Shown here one piece after another: positions 45,002-54,124 of a stretch of DNA of 64,000 nucleotides. Every line of letters begins with the position of its first letter. Position 1 is the first letter of the stretch. Below the pieces are notes generated by a model. It did not search any database. It was given only the letters and a program-made list of their open reading frames with translations, and had not been told where the DNA came from. Source of the stretch: Thermococcus sp. 18S1. GTDB taxonomy: Archaea; Methanobacteriota_B; Thermococci; Thermococcales; Thermococcaceae. The translations under genes were made by a program, and so were the position numbers. The stretch spans positions 1,488,001-1,552,000 of the forward strand of contig NZ_SNUU01000001.1 in assembly GCF_012027645.1 (NCBI RefSeq), read 5' to 3'.

Positions 45002-45658
45002 GTGAGAATCGTGGCCATCACAGACATCCACGGAAACAGGAGCAAGGTTGGAAAGCTCGTAGAGGTCCTTCGCGGGATGGACTTTGACATCCTGGCGGTA
45101 GCTGGGGACCTAACTCATTTTGGAGGTGCTGAGAGGGCCCGCGAGGTCCTGACCCCCCTGCTGGAGCTGAAGAGGCCCGTGGTTGCGGTTCACGGCAACT
45201 GCGATGGGCTGGACGTTCCTCCTTTTCTGGAGGGTATGGAGGTATGGGCCCATGACAGGCGCGTTGAAATTGGGGGCGTTGGAATCGTCGGCATCGGGGG
45301 CTCAAACATAACACCGTTCCGTACGTTCTGGGAGCTCACTGAGGACGAAATCGAGGGGATTCTGGAGCGGAACTACCGTGACGGGGACGTGATACTCTCG
45401 CACGTGCCCCCGAAAGATACGAACGCAGACCGCGTTCATTCGGGCCTCCACGTGGGAAGTCCCACGCTGAGGGGGTTTATAGAGAGGAAAGAACCCCCGC
45501 TCGTTCTCACCGGCCACATCCACGAGGCGAGGAGCGTCGATAGAATCGGTGGAACAGTGATCGTGAACCCAGGTCCCCTTTTCAGGGGATACTACGCCGT
45601 TGTGGACTATGATGCGGAAAAGAAGAGAGTGGATGGTGTGGAGCTGGAGCGGCTTTAA
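45002..45658 (+). CDS. Calcineurin-like metallophosphoesterase
   Basis: 218 residues with the full metal site: ITDIHGN (D, H), AVAGDLTHFGG, AVHGNCD, LSHVPP and TGHIHEA. Substrate unknown; relatives split phosphodiesters or nucleotides. Start GTG 45002 follows GAGGAGGTGGTAAC. Ends three bases before the convergent aminotransferase gene. Confidence 0.9.
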   Translation: MRIVAITDIHGNRSKVGKLVEVLRGMDFDILAVAGDLTHFGGAERAREVLTPLLELKRPVVAVHGNCDGLDVPPFLEGMEVWAHDRRVEIGGVGIVGIGGSNITPFRTFWELTEDEIEGILERNYRDGDVILSHVPPKDTNADRVHSGLHVGSPTLRGFIERKEPPLVLTGHIHEARSVDRIGGTVIVNPGPLFRGYYAVVDYDAEKKRVDGVELERL

Positions 45659-45661
45659 GCC

Positions 45662-46831
45662 TCAGACCAGCCCTTTCTCCTTCAGAACTTTTTCCATCCT
45701 GTCCATGGCCTCTTCAAGTTGCTCGTAGGCCGTCGCGTAGCTTATCCTGATGTAGCCCTCGCCGGCGTTTCCGAATGCGCTTCCCGGGACGACCGCGACC
45801 CTTGCCTCCTTGAGCATCAGCTCGCTGAACTCCTTGCTGCTCAGTCCGGTGTCCCTGATGCGCGGGAAGATGTAGAAGGCACCCTTGGGCTTTACCGTCG
45901 GAAGTCCCATCTCGTTCAGGCGCTTCCAGACGAGGTTCCTCCTGCGGTCGTACTCCTGTCTCATCTCCTCGACGGCTTCCCAGCTGCGCGGGTCGTGGAT
46001 GGCCTTGGCGGCGGCGTACTGGACGAACGTAACGGGGCAGGTGGCGTTGTACATCTGGAAGCGCGCCATCTTCTCGATTATCCAGGAGGGGGCCGCGACA
46101 AAGCCGAGGCGCCAGCCGGTCATGGCGAAGGTCTTGGAGAATCCGTTTATGGTTATCGTGCGCTCGAACATGCCGTCGAGGGAGGCTATGCTGTGGTTCT
46201 TGACGCCGTCGTAGACGAAGTGCTCGTAAACCTCGTCGCTGAAGACGATGAGGTCGTGCTCAACGGCGAAATCTGCTATCTCCTCGATGTCCTTCTTGGT
46301 GAGAACCGCACCGGTCGGGTTGTTGGGGCTGTTGATGATGAGCGCGCGGGTCTTCTCGCTCACATGCTTCTTGAGGTCGTCCACGCTCAGTCTGAATTCG
46401 TTCTCCTCGTAGGTCGGCACCTCAACGGGCTTTCCGCCCGCCAGGATGACGGCCGGGGCGTAGCTGACGAACATCGGGCTCGGAATGAGAACTTCCTCGC
46501 CCTCCTTGAGGAACGCGGCGAGGCCCAGAATGAAAGCCTGGTTGGCACCCACGAGAATCATTATCTCACTCTTTGGGTCAGCCTCGATGCCGTTCTGCTT
46601 CCTGAGCTTCTCCGACACTGCCTCGCGGAGCATCATGATTCCCGCGTTCGGGCTATAGTGGGTCATTCCCTTGTCGAGGGCCTCCTTGGCGTACTCTTTT
46701 ATATGCTCTGGGGTATCAAAGTCCGGCTCACCTATTCCAAGTGATATCAGGCCCTCAACACCCTGGGCGAGGTCGAAGAGCTTTCTGATCTCAGAAGGGT
46801 TGACGAGTTCCAACCTGTCGCTCAGCGCCAT
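45662..46831 (-). CDS. PLP-dependent class I/II aminotransferase
   Basis: 389 residues. PLP lysine in NGFSKTFAMTGWRLG, carboxylate-binding NNPTGAV and Arg in GYIRISYA. Aspartate/aromatic aminotransferase group; the exact amino acid is not shown. Start ATG 46831 follows GGTGATGCTC; TATA box AGTTATAAAC at about 46862-46871. Confidence 0.92.
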   Translation of the reverse strand: MALSDRLELVNPSEIRKLFDLAQGVEGLISLGIGEPDFDTPEHIKEYAKEALDKGMTHYSPNAGIMMLREAVSEKLRKQNGIEADPKSEIMILVGANQAFILGLAAFLKEGEEVLIPSPMFVSYAPAVILAGGKPVEVPTYEENEFRLSVDDLKKHVSEKTRALIINSPNNPTGAVLTKKDIEEIADFAVEHDLIVFSDEVYEHFVYDGVKNHSIASLDGMFERTITINGFSKTFAMTGWRLGFVAAPSWIIEKMARFQMYNATCPVTFVQYAAAKAIHDPRSWEAVEEMRQEYDRRRNLVWKRLNEMGLPTVKPKGAFYIFPRIRDTGLSSKEFSELMLKEARVAVVPGSAFGNAGEGYIRISYATAYEQLEEAMDRMEKVLKEKGLV

Positions 46832-47048
46832 GAGCATCACCGCTCTTCCTTAGGGGCAATGTTTATAACTTTACCTCAACGAAAAGATGTTCATCGAAGT
46901 GCATATAAAACCTACAAAGGACCTTGTGGTCCATGAAAGTACACAATTTGGGAGCCGCTTTTCCCCCGGAGGTCTCTTCCATGACGGGGAGGAGGTCGGC
47001 AGCATCGCCGCAGGGGACACCTCAAACCAAAGGGTGGGCTGAGGGGGA
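46832..47048. other. Intergenic stretch with a plus-strand promoter and tiny reading frame
   Basis: Besides the aminotransferase promoter, a plus-strand TATA box (ATATAAAA, 46903-46910) lies 25 nt before an ATG at 46933 that opens a 39-codon frame ending at 47052, which would be leaderless. A hairpin GGACC-TTGT-GGTCC (46919-46932) overlaps the expected start. The peptide resembles nothing known to me; it may equally be chance. Confidence 0.3.
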
Positions 47049-48662
47049 CTAACCCCTCCAAACCGCAAACCCTTCAACCACCAGGACATCCAGTCCGGCC
47101 GTCCTGAACGTTCTCAGGGCGTCTTCGGGCGAGCAGACTATCGGCTCGCCGTGCATGTTGAAGCTCGTGTTCAGCACCGCGCCCAGACCCGTCTCCCGCT
47201 CGAAGGCTTTGATTACGTCGTAATAAGTCGGATTGACTTCCTTCCTTACGGTCTGAGGTCTGGTTGTCCCGTCCACATGAACGACGGCGGGAGCGGCTTC
47301 TCTGAACTCCTCGCTCGCCGTGTAGCTCATGGTCATGAACTCGTTTGGTCTTCCTTTGAGGTCTTCGAGGTACTTCTCGGCCTTCTCCCGGAGCATTGAC
47401 GGTGCGAAGGGCTGGAAGACGTCGCGCTTCAGGGCAACGTTGAGCCTCTCCTTGACCCCCTCGTTCCTCGGGTCGGCTAAAATCGAGCGGTTGCCCAAGG
47501 CTCTCGGTCCGAACTCCATCGCCCCCTGGAAGAATCCAACCAGCCTGCCCTCAACGAGGGCGTCCGCGACGAGGCCCGGGACGTCATCCACCTCCTCAAA
47601 CTCAACGCCCTCCATCTTCAGGAACTCCTCAACCTCTTCCCTTCCGTAGGATGGACCGAGGTAGACGTGCTCAAGTTTGAAGGGCCTCCACTTCCCGTCG
47701 AGCCTCTCGAACTGGGCCTTCACAAAAACCGCGGCGCCGAAGGCCAGACCGCCGTCGTCCATCGCCGGAAAAACCCACAGGTTATCGTCCCCAACGATGT
47801 GCCTCAGCACCGCGTTGGCCTTGACGTTCTGGGCGACTCCGCCCGCGTAGGCAATGGGAAGTCCCCGCCCATTGAGCCCGAGACCGAGCTCCTCAATCAG
47901 CTTCTCCAGATGCGCCTGAGCGCTTGCCGCTATCTCTATGGCCTTTTTCTGGAGCTTACCCTCAAGCTTTCCGCGCTTCATCTGGAGGGCGATATCCCTG
48001 GCGTGTCTGAGGGGATAATCAAAGAGCTCTGCGAGCTTCCTCGTCGCTTCAACCCCGATTACCCCGAGATGGTTGTCGAAGCTCAGCCCGTTGAGTTCTA
48101 TTATTGAGCTCAGGTCGTAGGCTGGTTTCCCATAAGCCGCGAGGCTCATGACCTTGCCCTCATGCCGCATGGGCTTGAACCCCAAAAGCTCGGTAACGGA
48201 GGCGTAGAAGTCACCCAGGGAGTCGATGTAGGTGCTCTGGGCTATCCTGACCATTTCCCCGTCTCTCGCCACGTATATCGAAGAGCTCAGCCCGTCTCCC
48301 GCGGCGTCTATGCTCAGCGCTATCGCCTCACTCCAGCCCGCGGTGTAGTATGCGCCCGCGGAGTGGGCCAGGTGATGCTCAACGAAAATTACTTTCCTCT
48401 TGAATTCTGGCCCGAATATTCCCCTGAGGTTCTCCTCCAGCTCAAGCAGGCGTTTCTGCTTCCGGAATATGCCAGCAACGGCTATTGCCTCAACGTCCTC
48501 CGGCGATGCCCCCGCCATTTCGAGGACTTTCGCCACGCTCATTCCTGGGAAGCCGCGGTACTTCTTGATCCTGTTCAGCCTCTCCTCGTTTACCGCGAAT
48601 ATCCTTCCGCCGTCTATCAGCACCGCACCGGCGTCGTGACCGTCGTGGATTCCGAGTATCAT
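47049..48662 (-). CDS. Carbamoyltransferase (NodU/CmcH/TobZ family)
   Basis: 537 residues. N-terminal Kae1-like ATPase domain (ILGIHDGHDAGAVLIDGG, VEHHLAHSAGAYY with metal-binding histidines, and SIDAAGDGLSS) and C-terminal carbamoyl-transfer domain (EFGPRALGNRSILADPR, LNTSFNMHGEPIV). It moves a carbamoyl group from carbamoyl phosphate, through carbamoyl-AMP, onto a hydroxyl of a sugar or antibiotic-like acceptor. A surface glycan is a possible acceptor. TATA box GTTTAAAAAAC at about 48688-48698; start ATG 48662. Confidence 0.92.
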   Translation of the reverse strand: MILGIHDGHDAGAVLIDGGRIFAVNEERLNRIKKYRGFPGMSVAKVLEMAGASPEDVEAIAVAGIFRKQKRLLELEENLRGIFGPEFKRKVIFVEHHLAHSAGAYYTAGWSEAIALSIDAAGDGLSSSIYVARDGEMVRIAQSTYIDSLGDFYASVTELLGFKPMRHEGKVMSLAAYGKPAYDLSSIIELNGLSFDNHLGVIGVEATRKLAELFDYPLRHARDIALQMKRGKLEGKLQKKAIEIAASAQAHLEKLIEELGLGLNGRGLPIAYAGGVAQNVKANAVLRHIVGDDNLWVFPAMDDGGLAFGAAVFVKAQFERLDGKWRPFKLEHVYLGPSYGREEVEEFLKMEGVEFEEVDDVPGLVADALVEGRLVGFFQGAMEFGPRALGNRSILADPRNEGVKERLNVALKRDVFQPFAPSMLREKAEKYLEDLKGRPNEFMTMSYTASEEFREAAPAVVHVDGTTRPQTVRKEVNPTYYDVIKAFERETGLGAVLNTSFNMHGEPIVCSPEDALRTFRTAGLDVLVVEGFAVWRG

Positions 48663-48753
48663 GGTGGTTCGTTCGATGCTCGTTTTTTAAACGTTGGGGG
48701 AGGGAAGAATTTAAAAATGCCGCTCGATGAATACATTTGAAGGAGGTGGAACC

Positions 48754-49149
48754 ATGAAGAGAGTTGCTGCACTCCTTGCGGTTTTGATGGTGGCTCTGGT
48801 TCCATTTGCCGGGGCCGCGGGCGCTACCACCTGGAGCTACAAGAACTTTATCAAGCAGTCCGTGGCTTGGTACTACCTCTACCAGGACAAGGAGAGGAGC
48901 TTCAACGAGCTTTACAACCTCAGTGTTCAGATGAACGTTAGCAACGAGACCCTCACCCTCGCTCTTGAGCTCTACAACAACGCCACCGCCCAGTACAACC
49001 AGGCGCTTACCTACGGCCTTCCCAGGGACACCAGGACCCTCAGCTGGGTTGTCTTCAGCGTCCACATAAGGAAGGCGTACCTCTACGCCAGCCAGGCTGT
49101 TGACGTCCTCGAGCAGGCTCTCAAGGAGCTCGAATCCCAGAACGCATGA
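48754..49149 (+). CDS. Secreted helical protein, relative of the 55-58 kb exported proteins
   Basis: 131 residues. Signal peptide (MKRVAALLAVLMVALVPFAG, cut near AAGA), then a helical domain. The segment MNVSNETLTLALELYNNATA matches the repeat unit (V-S/T-x-x-x-x-L-Y-N-x-T/A) found in the proteins at 55118 and 57351. Sites for N-glycosylation are present. Start ATG 48754 follows GGAGGTGGAACC; TATA box ATTTAAAAATG at about 48708-48718. Function unknown. Confidence 0.7.
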   Translation: MKRVAALLAVLMVALVPFAGAAGATTWSYKNFIKQSVAWYYLYQDKERSFNELYNLSVQMNVSNETLTLALELYNNATAQYNQALTYGLPRDTRTLSWVVFSVHIRKAYLYASQAVDVLEQALKELESQNA

Positions 49150-49205
49150 TCCTCCTTTTTACTCCTTTTATGATAAAATCAGAAGAAAAATCTGGGGTTG
49201 GAGGC

Positions 49206-50654
49206 TCAGTAGGTTCTCGCGAACCTCGCTATGAATTTGGCCTCTCTGCCGCAGACCGGACACTTCTTGCCCTCGGGGGCCTTGGCCTTCTCGTCCGGGT
49301 AGGGCGTTCCAAGCATCTTGGCGTCGAGGGCTTCCTCCATCTCAAGACCGCAGCTCTCCTCGCCGCACCAGGGGATCTCAACAATGCCGCGTCTGTCTTC
49401 GAAGACAGCCTTGGCCTCCTCTATGGTCTCGACGCGCTTTATGTGGCTCTCGAGGAACTCCTCGGCGCGTTTGTGGAGGTTCTCGTGGATCGTGTCCAGG
49501 GTCTTCCTGACCTCCTCAACGATTCCCTCGCGCTCCACCACGAGCTTCTCAAGGGTATCGCGCCTTGCAAGGACGGCCTTCTTGCCCTCGACGTCCCTCG
49601 GGCCGACTTCCACGCGGAGGGGGACTCCTTTGAGCTCCCAGTCGTAGAACTTCCTTCCCGGCCTTATGTCGCGCTCGTCAATGTGAACCCTAAAACCGGC
49701 ATTCCTCAGCTCCTCCGCTATCTCGCGAGCGTAGGCGAAGACGTCGGCCTCGGCGTCCTTCTTGGGAATCGGTACGACAACGACCTGTATCGGGGCTATC
49801 GTGGGGGGCAGGACCATTCCCCTGTCGTCGCCGTGTATGGCTATGACAGCCGCGAGAAGGCGCTCGCTCATTCCGAAGGTGGTCTGGTGGACGTACTCGT
49901 GGTCTCCGCTCTCCGTCTCGTACTGGATGTTGTAGGCCTTTGCGAAGTTCTGGCGGTAGTTGTGCATGGTTCCGATCTGGAGAGTCCTGCCGTCGGGCAT
50001 CATGACCTCTGCCCCGAGGGAGTAGTAGGCACCGGGGAACTTGTCCCAGTCGGGTCTCTTGGAGACTATGTAGGGCAGGGCTAAGAACCTTGCAAGCCTG
50101 TCGAATATCTCGAGGTCCTCCTTTATCTGCCTCTCCGCGTCCTCAAAGCTGTCGTGGGCGGTGTGTGACTCGAAAAAGCGGCTTATCTCCCTGACCCTGA
50201 TTAGAGGTCTCGTGTGCTTGGTCTCGTAGCGGTAAACGTTAACTATCTGGTATATTTTGAAGGGCAAATCCGCGTGGGAGCGGATCCACAGGGAGAACAT
50301 CGAGTACATAGCGGTTTCGCTCGTCGGGCGAAGAATGAGCCTGACATCGAGGGGGTCGTGGCCGGCATGGGTGACCCAGAATACCTCGCCCTCGAAGCCG
50401 GCTATGTGCTCGGCCTCCTTCTGGAACTCGGTTTCAGGGATGAGGGCCGGGAACAGAACCTCATCGTGCCCGGTCCTCTCCATCTCGGAGTGTATGAACC
50501 TCTCAATGTTCCTCATGATTTTCAGCCCGTACGGGAGCCAGATGTTCATTCCCTTGACCGGATAGCGCTTATCCTGGATTCCGGCCGTTTCAATCAGCTC
50601 GTTGTACCACTCGCTGAACTCCTCGCTCCACTTCTTCCTCTCCACCTTACCCAT
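49206..50654 (-). CDS. proS: Proline--tRNA ligase, archaeal/eukaryotic type
   Basis: 482 residues, class II synthetase. Motif 2 region [20 protein letters not shown], motif 3 [12 protein letters not shown] with GDDRG, anticodon-binding domain and C-terminal zinc-binding domain (CGEESCG, CPVCGRE) ending in the conserved Tyr (FARTY). Start ATG 50654. Length and domain order are standard. Confidence 0.97.
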   Translation of the reverse strand: MGKVERKKWSEEFSEWYNELIETAGIQDKRYPVKGMNIWLPYGLKIMRNIERFIHSEMERTGHDEVLFPALIPETEFQKEAEHIAGFEGEVFWVTHAGHDPLDVRLILRPTSETAMYSMFSLWIRSHADLPFKIYQIVNVYRYETKHTRPLIRVREISRFFESHTAHDSFEDAERQIKEDLEIFDRLARFLALPYIVSKRPDWDKFPGAYYSLGAEVMMPDGRTLQIGTMHNYRQNFAKAYNIQYETESGDHEYVHQTTFGMSERLLAAVIAIHGDDRGMVLPPTIAPIQVVVVPIPKKDAEADVFAYAREIAEELRNAGFRVHIDERDIRPGRKFYDWELKGVPLRVEVGPRDVEGKKAVLARRDTLEKLVVEREGIVEEVRKTLDTIHENLHKRAEEFLESHIKRVETIEEAKAVFEDRRGIVEIPWCGEESCGLEMEEALDAKMLGTPYPDEKAKAPEGKKCPVCGREAKFIARFARTY

Positions 50655-50779
50655 CTACACCACCTAAAGGGAGAAACCGGAAAAGTTTTTAAGTTTTCCC
50701 GGTGGCGTCTCGGCTTTTTGACGAATCCCATGCAAAAACCTTATTAGGGTCGTTTCGATAAGCATCTTAAGGTGATACC

Positions 50780-51781
50780 ATGAGGCCGAAGGTGGCCGTT
50801 CTCTTTAAGATGAAGAGCAAGCCCGTTGAGGAGCTCAGGAAATACGCGGACGTTGAATTCATCCTGTATCCAAGCGTCGATGAGCTCAAAGAAAGGATGG
50901 GAGAGTTTGATGGCGTCATAATCTCCCCGCTGAACAGGTTTCCGCGCGAAGTCATCGAGAGGGCTGAAAGGCTAAAGGTCATCAGCTGTCATTCCGCCGG
51001 TTACGACCACGTTGACGTTAAAGCTGCAACCGAAAGGGGAATATACGTCACCAAGGTTTCCGGTGTTCTGAGCGAGGCCGTCGCTGAGTTCGCCGTTGGC
51101 CTGACCATAGCACTCCTCAGGAAGATCGCCTACTCCGACAGGTTCATCCGTGCCGGGAAGTGGGACTCCCACAGAACTGTCTGGAGCGGGTTCAGGGACA
51201 TAGAGACGGTCTACGGGAAGAAAGTTGGAATTCTCGGCATGGGTGCCATTGGAAAGGCCATAGCGAGGAGAATGAAGGCGATGGGCACGGAGATACTCTA
51301 CTGGTCCCGCTCTCAGAAGCCCGATATTGAAAAAGAAGTCGGGGCAAGATATATGCCGCTCGAAGACGTCCTGAGGGAGAGCGATATCGTAATTTTAGCC
51401 CTGCCGTCCACACCGGAGACGTATCACATCATAAACGCGGAGAGGCTGGAGCTCCTGGAGGGCAAATACCTCGTCAATATCGGCCGCGGGACGCTGGTGG
51501 ACGAGAAGGCCCTCGTGAAGGCCATTGAGGAAGGAAAGCTGAAGGGCTATGCAACGGACGTCTTTGAAAACGAGCCCGTTCAAGAGCACGAACTCTTTGA
51601 ACATGAGTGGGAGACCGTTCTGACTCCCCACCATGCCGGCCTTTCGAGGGAAGCCATGGAGGACATGGACTTCCAGGCCGTTAAGAATCTCCTCGCCGTT
51701 CTCAGGGGGGAAGTCCCGGAGACGCTCGTGAACCGTGAGGTGGTTGAGATACGTTCCCCAGAGGAGGTTAAGATGCTTTGA
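50780..51781 (+). CDS. D-2-hydroxyacid dehydrogenase (glyoxylate/hydroxypyruvate reductase type)
   Basis: 333 residues. NAD(P)-binding GMGAIGKAIARRM, catalytic Arg in NIGRGTLVDE, Glu in DVFENEPV and His in LTPHHAG. The early CHSAGYDHVDV fits the family. It reduces 2-oxoacids to D-2-hydroxyacids; which one is not shown. Start ATG 50780 follows AAGGTGATACC. Eleven bases separate it from the M42 peptidase gene. Confidence 0.9.
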   Translation: MRPKVAVLFKMKSKPVEELRKYADVEFILYPSVDELKERMGEFDGVIISPLNRFPREVIERAERLKVISCHSAGYDHVDVKAATERGIYVTKVSGVLSEAVAEFAVGLTIALLRKIAYSDRFIRAGKWDSHRTVWSGFRDIETVYGKKVGILGMGAIGKAIARRMKAMGTEILYWSRSQKPDIEKEVGARYMPLEDVLRESDIVILALPSTPETYHIINAERLELLEGKYLVNIGRGTLVDEKALVKAIEEGKLKGYATDVFENEPVQEHELFEHEWETVLTPHHAGLSREAMEDMDFQAVKNLLAVLRGEVPETLVNREVVEIRSPEEVKML

Positions 51782-51791
51782 GGTGGTTGTG

Positions 51792-52787
51792 ATGCTTGTT
51801 GAGGAGCTGAGGGAAATAACCGGGATTCCCGGTATTTCCGGTTATGAGGAAAGGATACGGGAAAAGATAGCCGAGTGGCTTGAACCCTACGCCGACTACA
51901 CGGTTGACACCATTGGAAACCTCGTCGTTGAGCTCGGCGAGGGCGAACTCAAGGGCATCTTCATGGCCCACATGGACGAAATAGGCCTTCTGATAACGGG
52001 CGTAAGACCTGACGGAAAGCTTACCTTCAGGAAAATCGGCGGGATAGACGATAGACTCCTCTACGGCAGGCACCTCGACGTTATAACCGAGAACGGAAAG
52101 CTCGACGGCGTCATCGGGGCACTTCCGGTGCACCTCAACCTTGAAAGGAAGTTCGACACGGTTCCTTGGAGCAAGCTGGTCATCGATATCGGCGCCGAGA
52201 GCAGGGAGGAGGCGGAAGCGCTTGGGGTCAAGGTGCTGGATTACGCGGTCTTTAAGAAGCACTTTGCCGTTCTCAACAACCGCTACGTTTCAACCCGTTC
52301 TCTGGACGACCGCTTCGGTGTCGTCGCACTGGTTGAGGCAATAAAGGACCTCGTTGACCACGACCTCGATGGAAAGTGGATCTTCGCCTTCACGGTGCAG
52401 GAGGAAATAGGCCTCAAGGGAGCGAAGTTTCTGGCCGAGCATTACACTCCAAAGTACGCCTTTGCCATAGACTCCTTTGCCTGCTGCGGTGACATAACCG
52501 GAGACGTAAGGCTCGGCGGAGGCGCTGTGATAAGGGCCGTCGATAACTCCGCGATCTACACGAGGAAGCTCGCCAGAAAGGTTGCCGGGATAGCGTCGAG
52601 GAACGAGATTCCCCTCCAGGTGGGCGTCACAGGCGGCGGAACGGATGCATCTGTGTTCCAGCACAAGAGTGAGGTCCTCGCTCTGAGCGTTCCGATAAGG
52701 TACCTCCACAGCGAGGTCGAGACCCTGCATCTGGCGGATCTTGAGGCGTTGATAAAGCTTATAGAGGCGATAGCCTTCGAACTGTGA
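51792..52787 (+). CDS. M42 family tetrahedral (TET) aminopeptidase
   Basis: 331 residues. Dinuclear zinc site residues appear in FMAHMDEIGL, the bridging Asp in STRSLDDRFG, the Glu pair in TVQEEIGLKGA, an Asp in FAIDSFACCGD and the final His in RYLHSEVET. TET peptidases form 12-mers that trim peptides from the proteasome. Start ATG 51792 follows GAGGTGGTTGTG. Confidence 0.94.
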   Translation: MLVEELREITGIPGISGYEERIREKIAEWLEPYADYTVDTIGNLVVELGEGELKGIFMAHMDEIGLLITGVRPDGKLTFRKIGGIDDRLLYGRHLDVITENGKLDGVIGALPVHLNLERKFDTVPWSKLVIDIGAESREEAEALGVKVLDYAVFKKHFAVLNNRYVSTRSLDDRFGVVALVEAIKDLVDHDLDGKWIFAFTVQEEIGLKGAKFLAEHYTPKYAFAIDSFACCGDITGDVRLGGGAVIRAVDNSAIYTRKLARKVAGIASRNEIPLQVGVTGGGTDASVFQHKSEVLALSVPIRYLHSEVETLHLADLEALIKLIEAIAFEL

Positions 52788-52815
52788 GCGTTCAATCAAT
52801 GACGGAGGTGATTCC

Positions 52816-53580
52816 TTGCTCAAATACGTTGGCTACTTTGCGGTTGGAGTATTCATCGGCATCCTTGCGGCCCTATTTGGTCTCGGAGGTGGATTCCTGA
52901 TAGTCCCAACGCTGAACTTCCTCGGCGTCGAGATACACCACGCCGTCGGAACCTCCAGTGCGGCCGTCGTCTTTACCTCCCTCAGCTCGGCGATAGCGTA
53001 CTCAAGACAGAAGAGAATACACTACAAGGTCGGCCTTCTGCTGGCTTCAACGGCCGTAGTTGGTGCATACATCGGCGCGTGGATGACCTCCTTTATAAGT
53101 GCCGCCCAGCTGAAGGTCATCTTCGGTCTCGCACTCGTTATAGTCGCCGTCAGGATATACCGTAAGAAAACCGCAGAGCCGAGTGAGGTTAAGCTTGAGG
53201 AAGTTGAGGTCAACTACAAGCTCGTCCCCATAGGTGGATTCTTCGCAGGAATAGCGAGCGGTCTCCTCGGCGTCGGTGGGGGAATAATCAACGTGCCCTT
53301 CCTGACGTACCTCGGCCTGCCCATACACTACGCGGTAGCTACTTCAAGCTTTGCGATAGTCTTCACCGCAACCGCTGGGGCGCTCAAGCACTACGCCATG
53401 GGCAACGTGGAGACCCAGTGGCTGGTCCTCCTCGTTCCAGGCCTCATCATCGGTGCCCAGCTCGGTGCGAGGATAGCGAAGAGGACGAGGGCGAGCAGCC
53501 TTAAGAAGGCCTTCGCGGTCGTCATGGCCCTCTTGGCTCTGAGGATGATACTGAAGGGCCTCGGCCTTCCGATTCCGTGA
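52816..53580 (+). CDS. TauE/SafE family sulfite/anion exporter-like protein
   Basis: 254 residues, about eight membrane helices in two repeats, each with the Gly-rich motif (FGLGGGFLIVPTL and LGVGGGIINVPFL) and GTSS/ATSS. The family exports sulfite, sulfoacetate or other sulfur compounds. Start is TTG 52816, supported by GGAGGTGATTCC. The last 59 bases overlap the tail of the convergent membrane protein gene. Confidence 0.9.
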   Translation: MLKYVGYFAVGVFIGILAALFGLGGGFLIVPTLNFLGVEIHHAVGTSSAAVVFTSLSSAIAYSRQKRIHYKVGLLLASTAVVGAYIGAWMTSFISAAQLKVIFGLALVIVAVRIYRKKTAEPSEVKLEEVEVNYKLVPIGGFFAGIASGLLGVGGGIINVPFLTYLGLPIHYAVATSSFAIVFTATAGALKHYAMGNVETQWLVLLVPGLIIGAQLGARIAKRTRASSLKKAFAVVMALLALRMILKGLGLPIP

Positions 53581-54079
53581 GTTCTTCTCTCCTTCTTTCC
53601 TTCAGATAAGCCGCCCCAAGGAGGAGCGTTGCAACCATCATGACCAGCCATGCAATCACCAGAGGCCTGTCGTAGGGATAGTAGAGCTCTCCGGTGATGG
53701 CGTGGGGGATGGAGATTGGGGTTGACATCACTGCCAAGATTAACGCCAAGATGCTGCCGACCACGAACTCCGGGAAGGAGTGGGTGATTCCCATTTCTGA
53801 AAAGGCGATATTGTCAGCGGTTAGGCCGATATACCCCACGGCTCCCAGCAGAATCACTGTCACTGCAGGATGGATAGGATTCAGATTTCCCTTCCTCCAT
53901 CTGTGAAGTCCAAGGACGAGAACCACGAGCAGTCCCCCAAAGCTTGCCTCCATCCACGTGGCAAGATCCTTGTAGAACCCGTAGGGAGCGTCCCAGTTGG
54001 CGAAGGCTATTGCACCCGGCTGGGTGAGGACGAAGACAAGTGTCACCATGAGCCAGAACCTGAGCTCTGCGGCATTCAC
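53522..54079 (-). CDS. Polytopic membrane protein of unknown function
   Basis: 185 residues with five membrane helices (FWLMVTLVFVLTQPGAIA, FGGLLVVLVLGLHRW and others) and a polar Ser/Glu/Arg tail. GTG start 54079 follows GGTGATGGG. The tail's codons overlap the 3' end of the TauE gene on the other strand by 59 bases. It sits between two TauE genes. No family recognised. Confidence 0.65.
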   Translation of the reverse strand: MNAAELRFWLMVTLVFVLTQPGAIAFANWDAPYGFYKDLATWMEASFGGLLVVLVLGLHRWRKGNLNPIHPAVTVILLGAVGYIGLTADNIAFSEMGITHSFPEFVVGSILALILAVMSTPISIPHAITGELYYPYDRPLVIAWLVMMVATLLLGAAYLKERRREELTESEGRGPSVSSSEPRGP

Positions 54080-54124
54080 CCCATCACCGGAGAATTTTTA
54101 ACGCCATCCCTAAAAAGAGTTCCC

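Noticed and set aside
46888-47042. Frame reading FIEVHIKPTK before the carbamoyltransferase gene
   Set aside because: Its first codons overlap the plus-strand TATA box and it lacks a ribosome binding site.
53870-54124. N-terminal extension of the second TauE protein
   Set aside because: Overlaps the antisense membrane gene; a TATA box fits a leaderless start at 54125.
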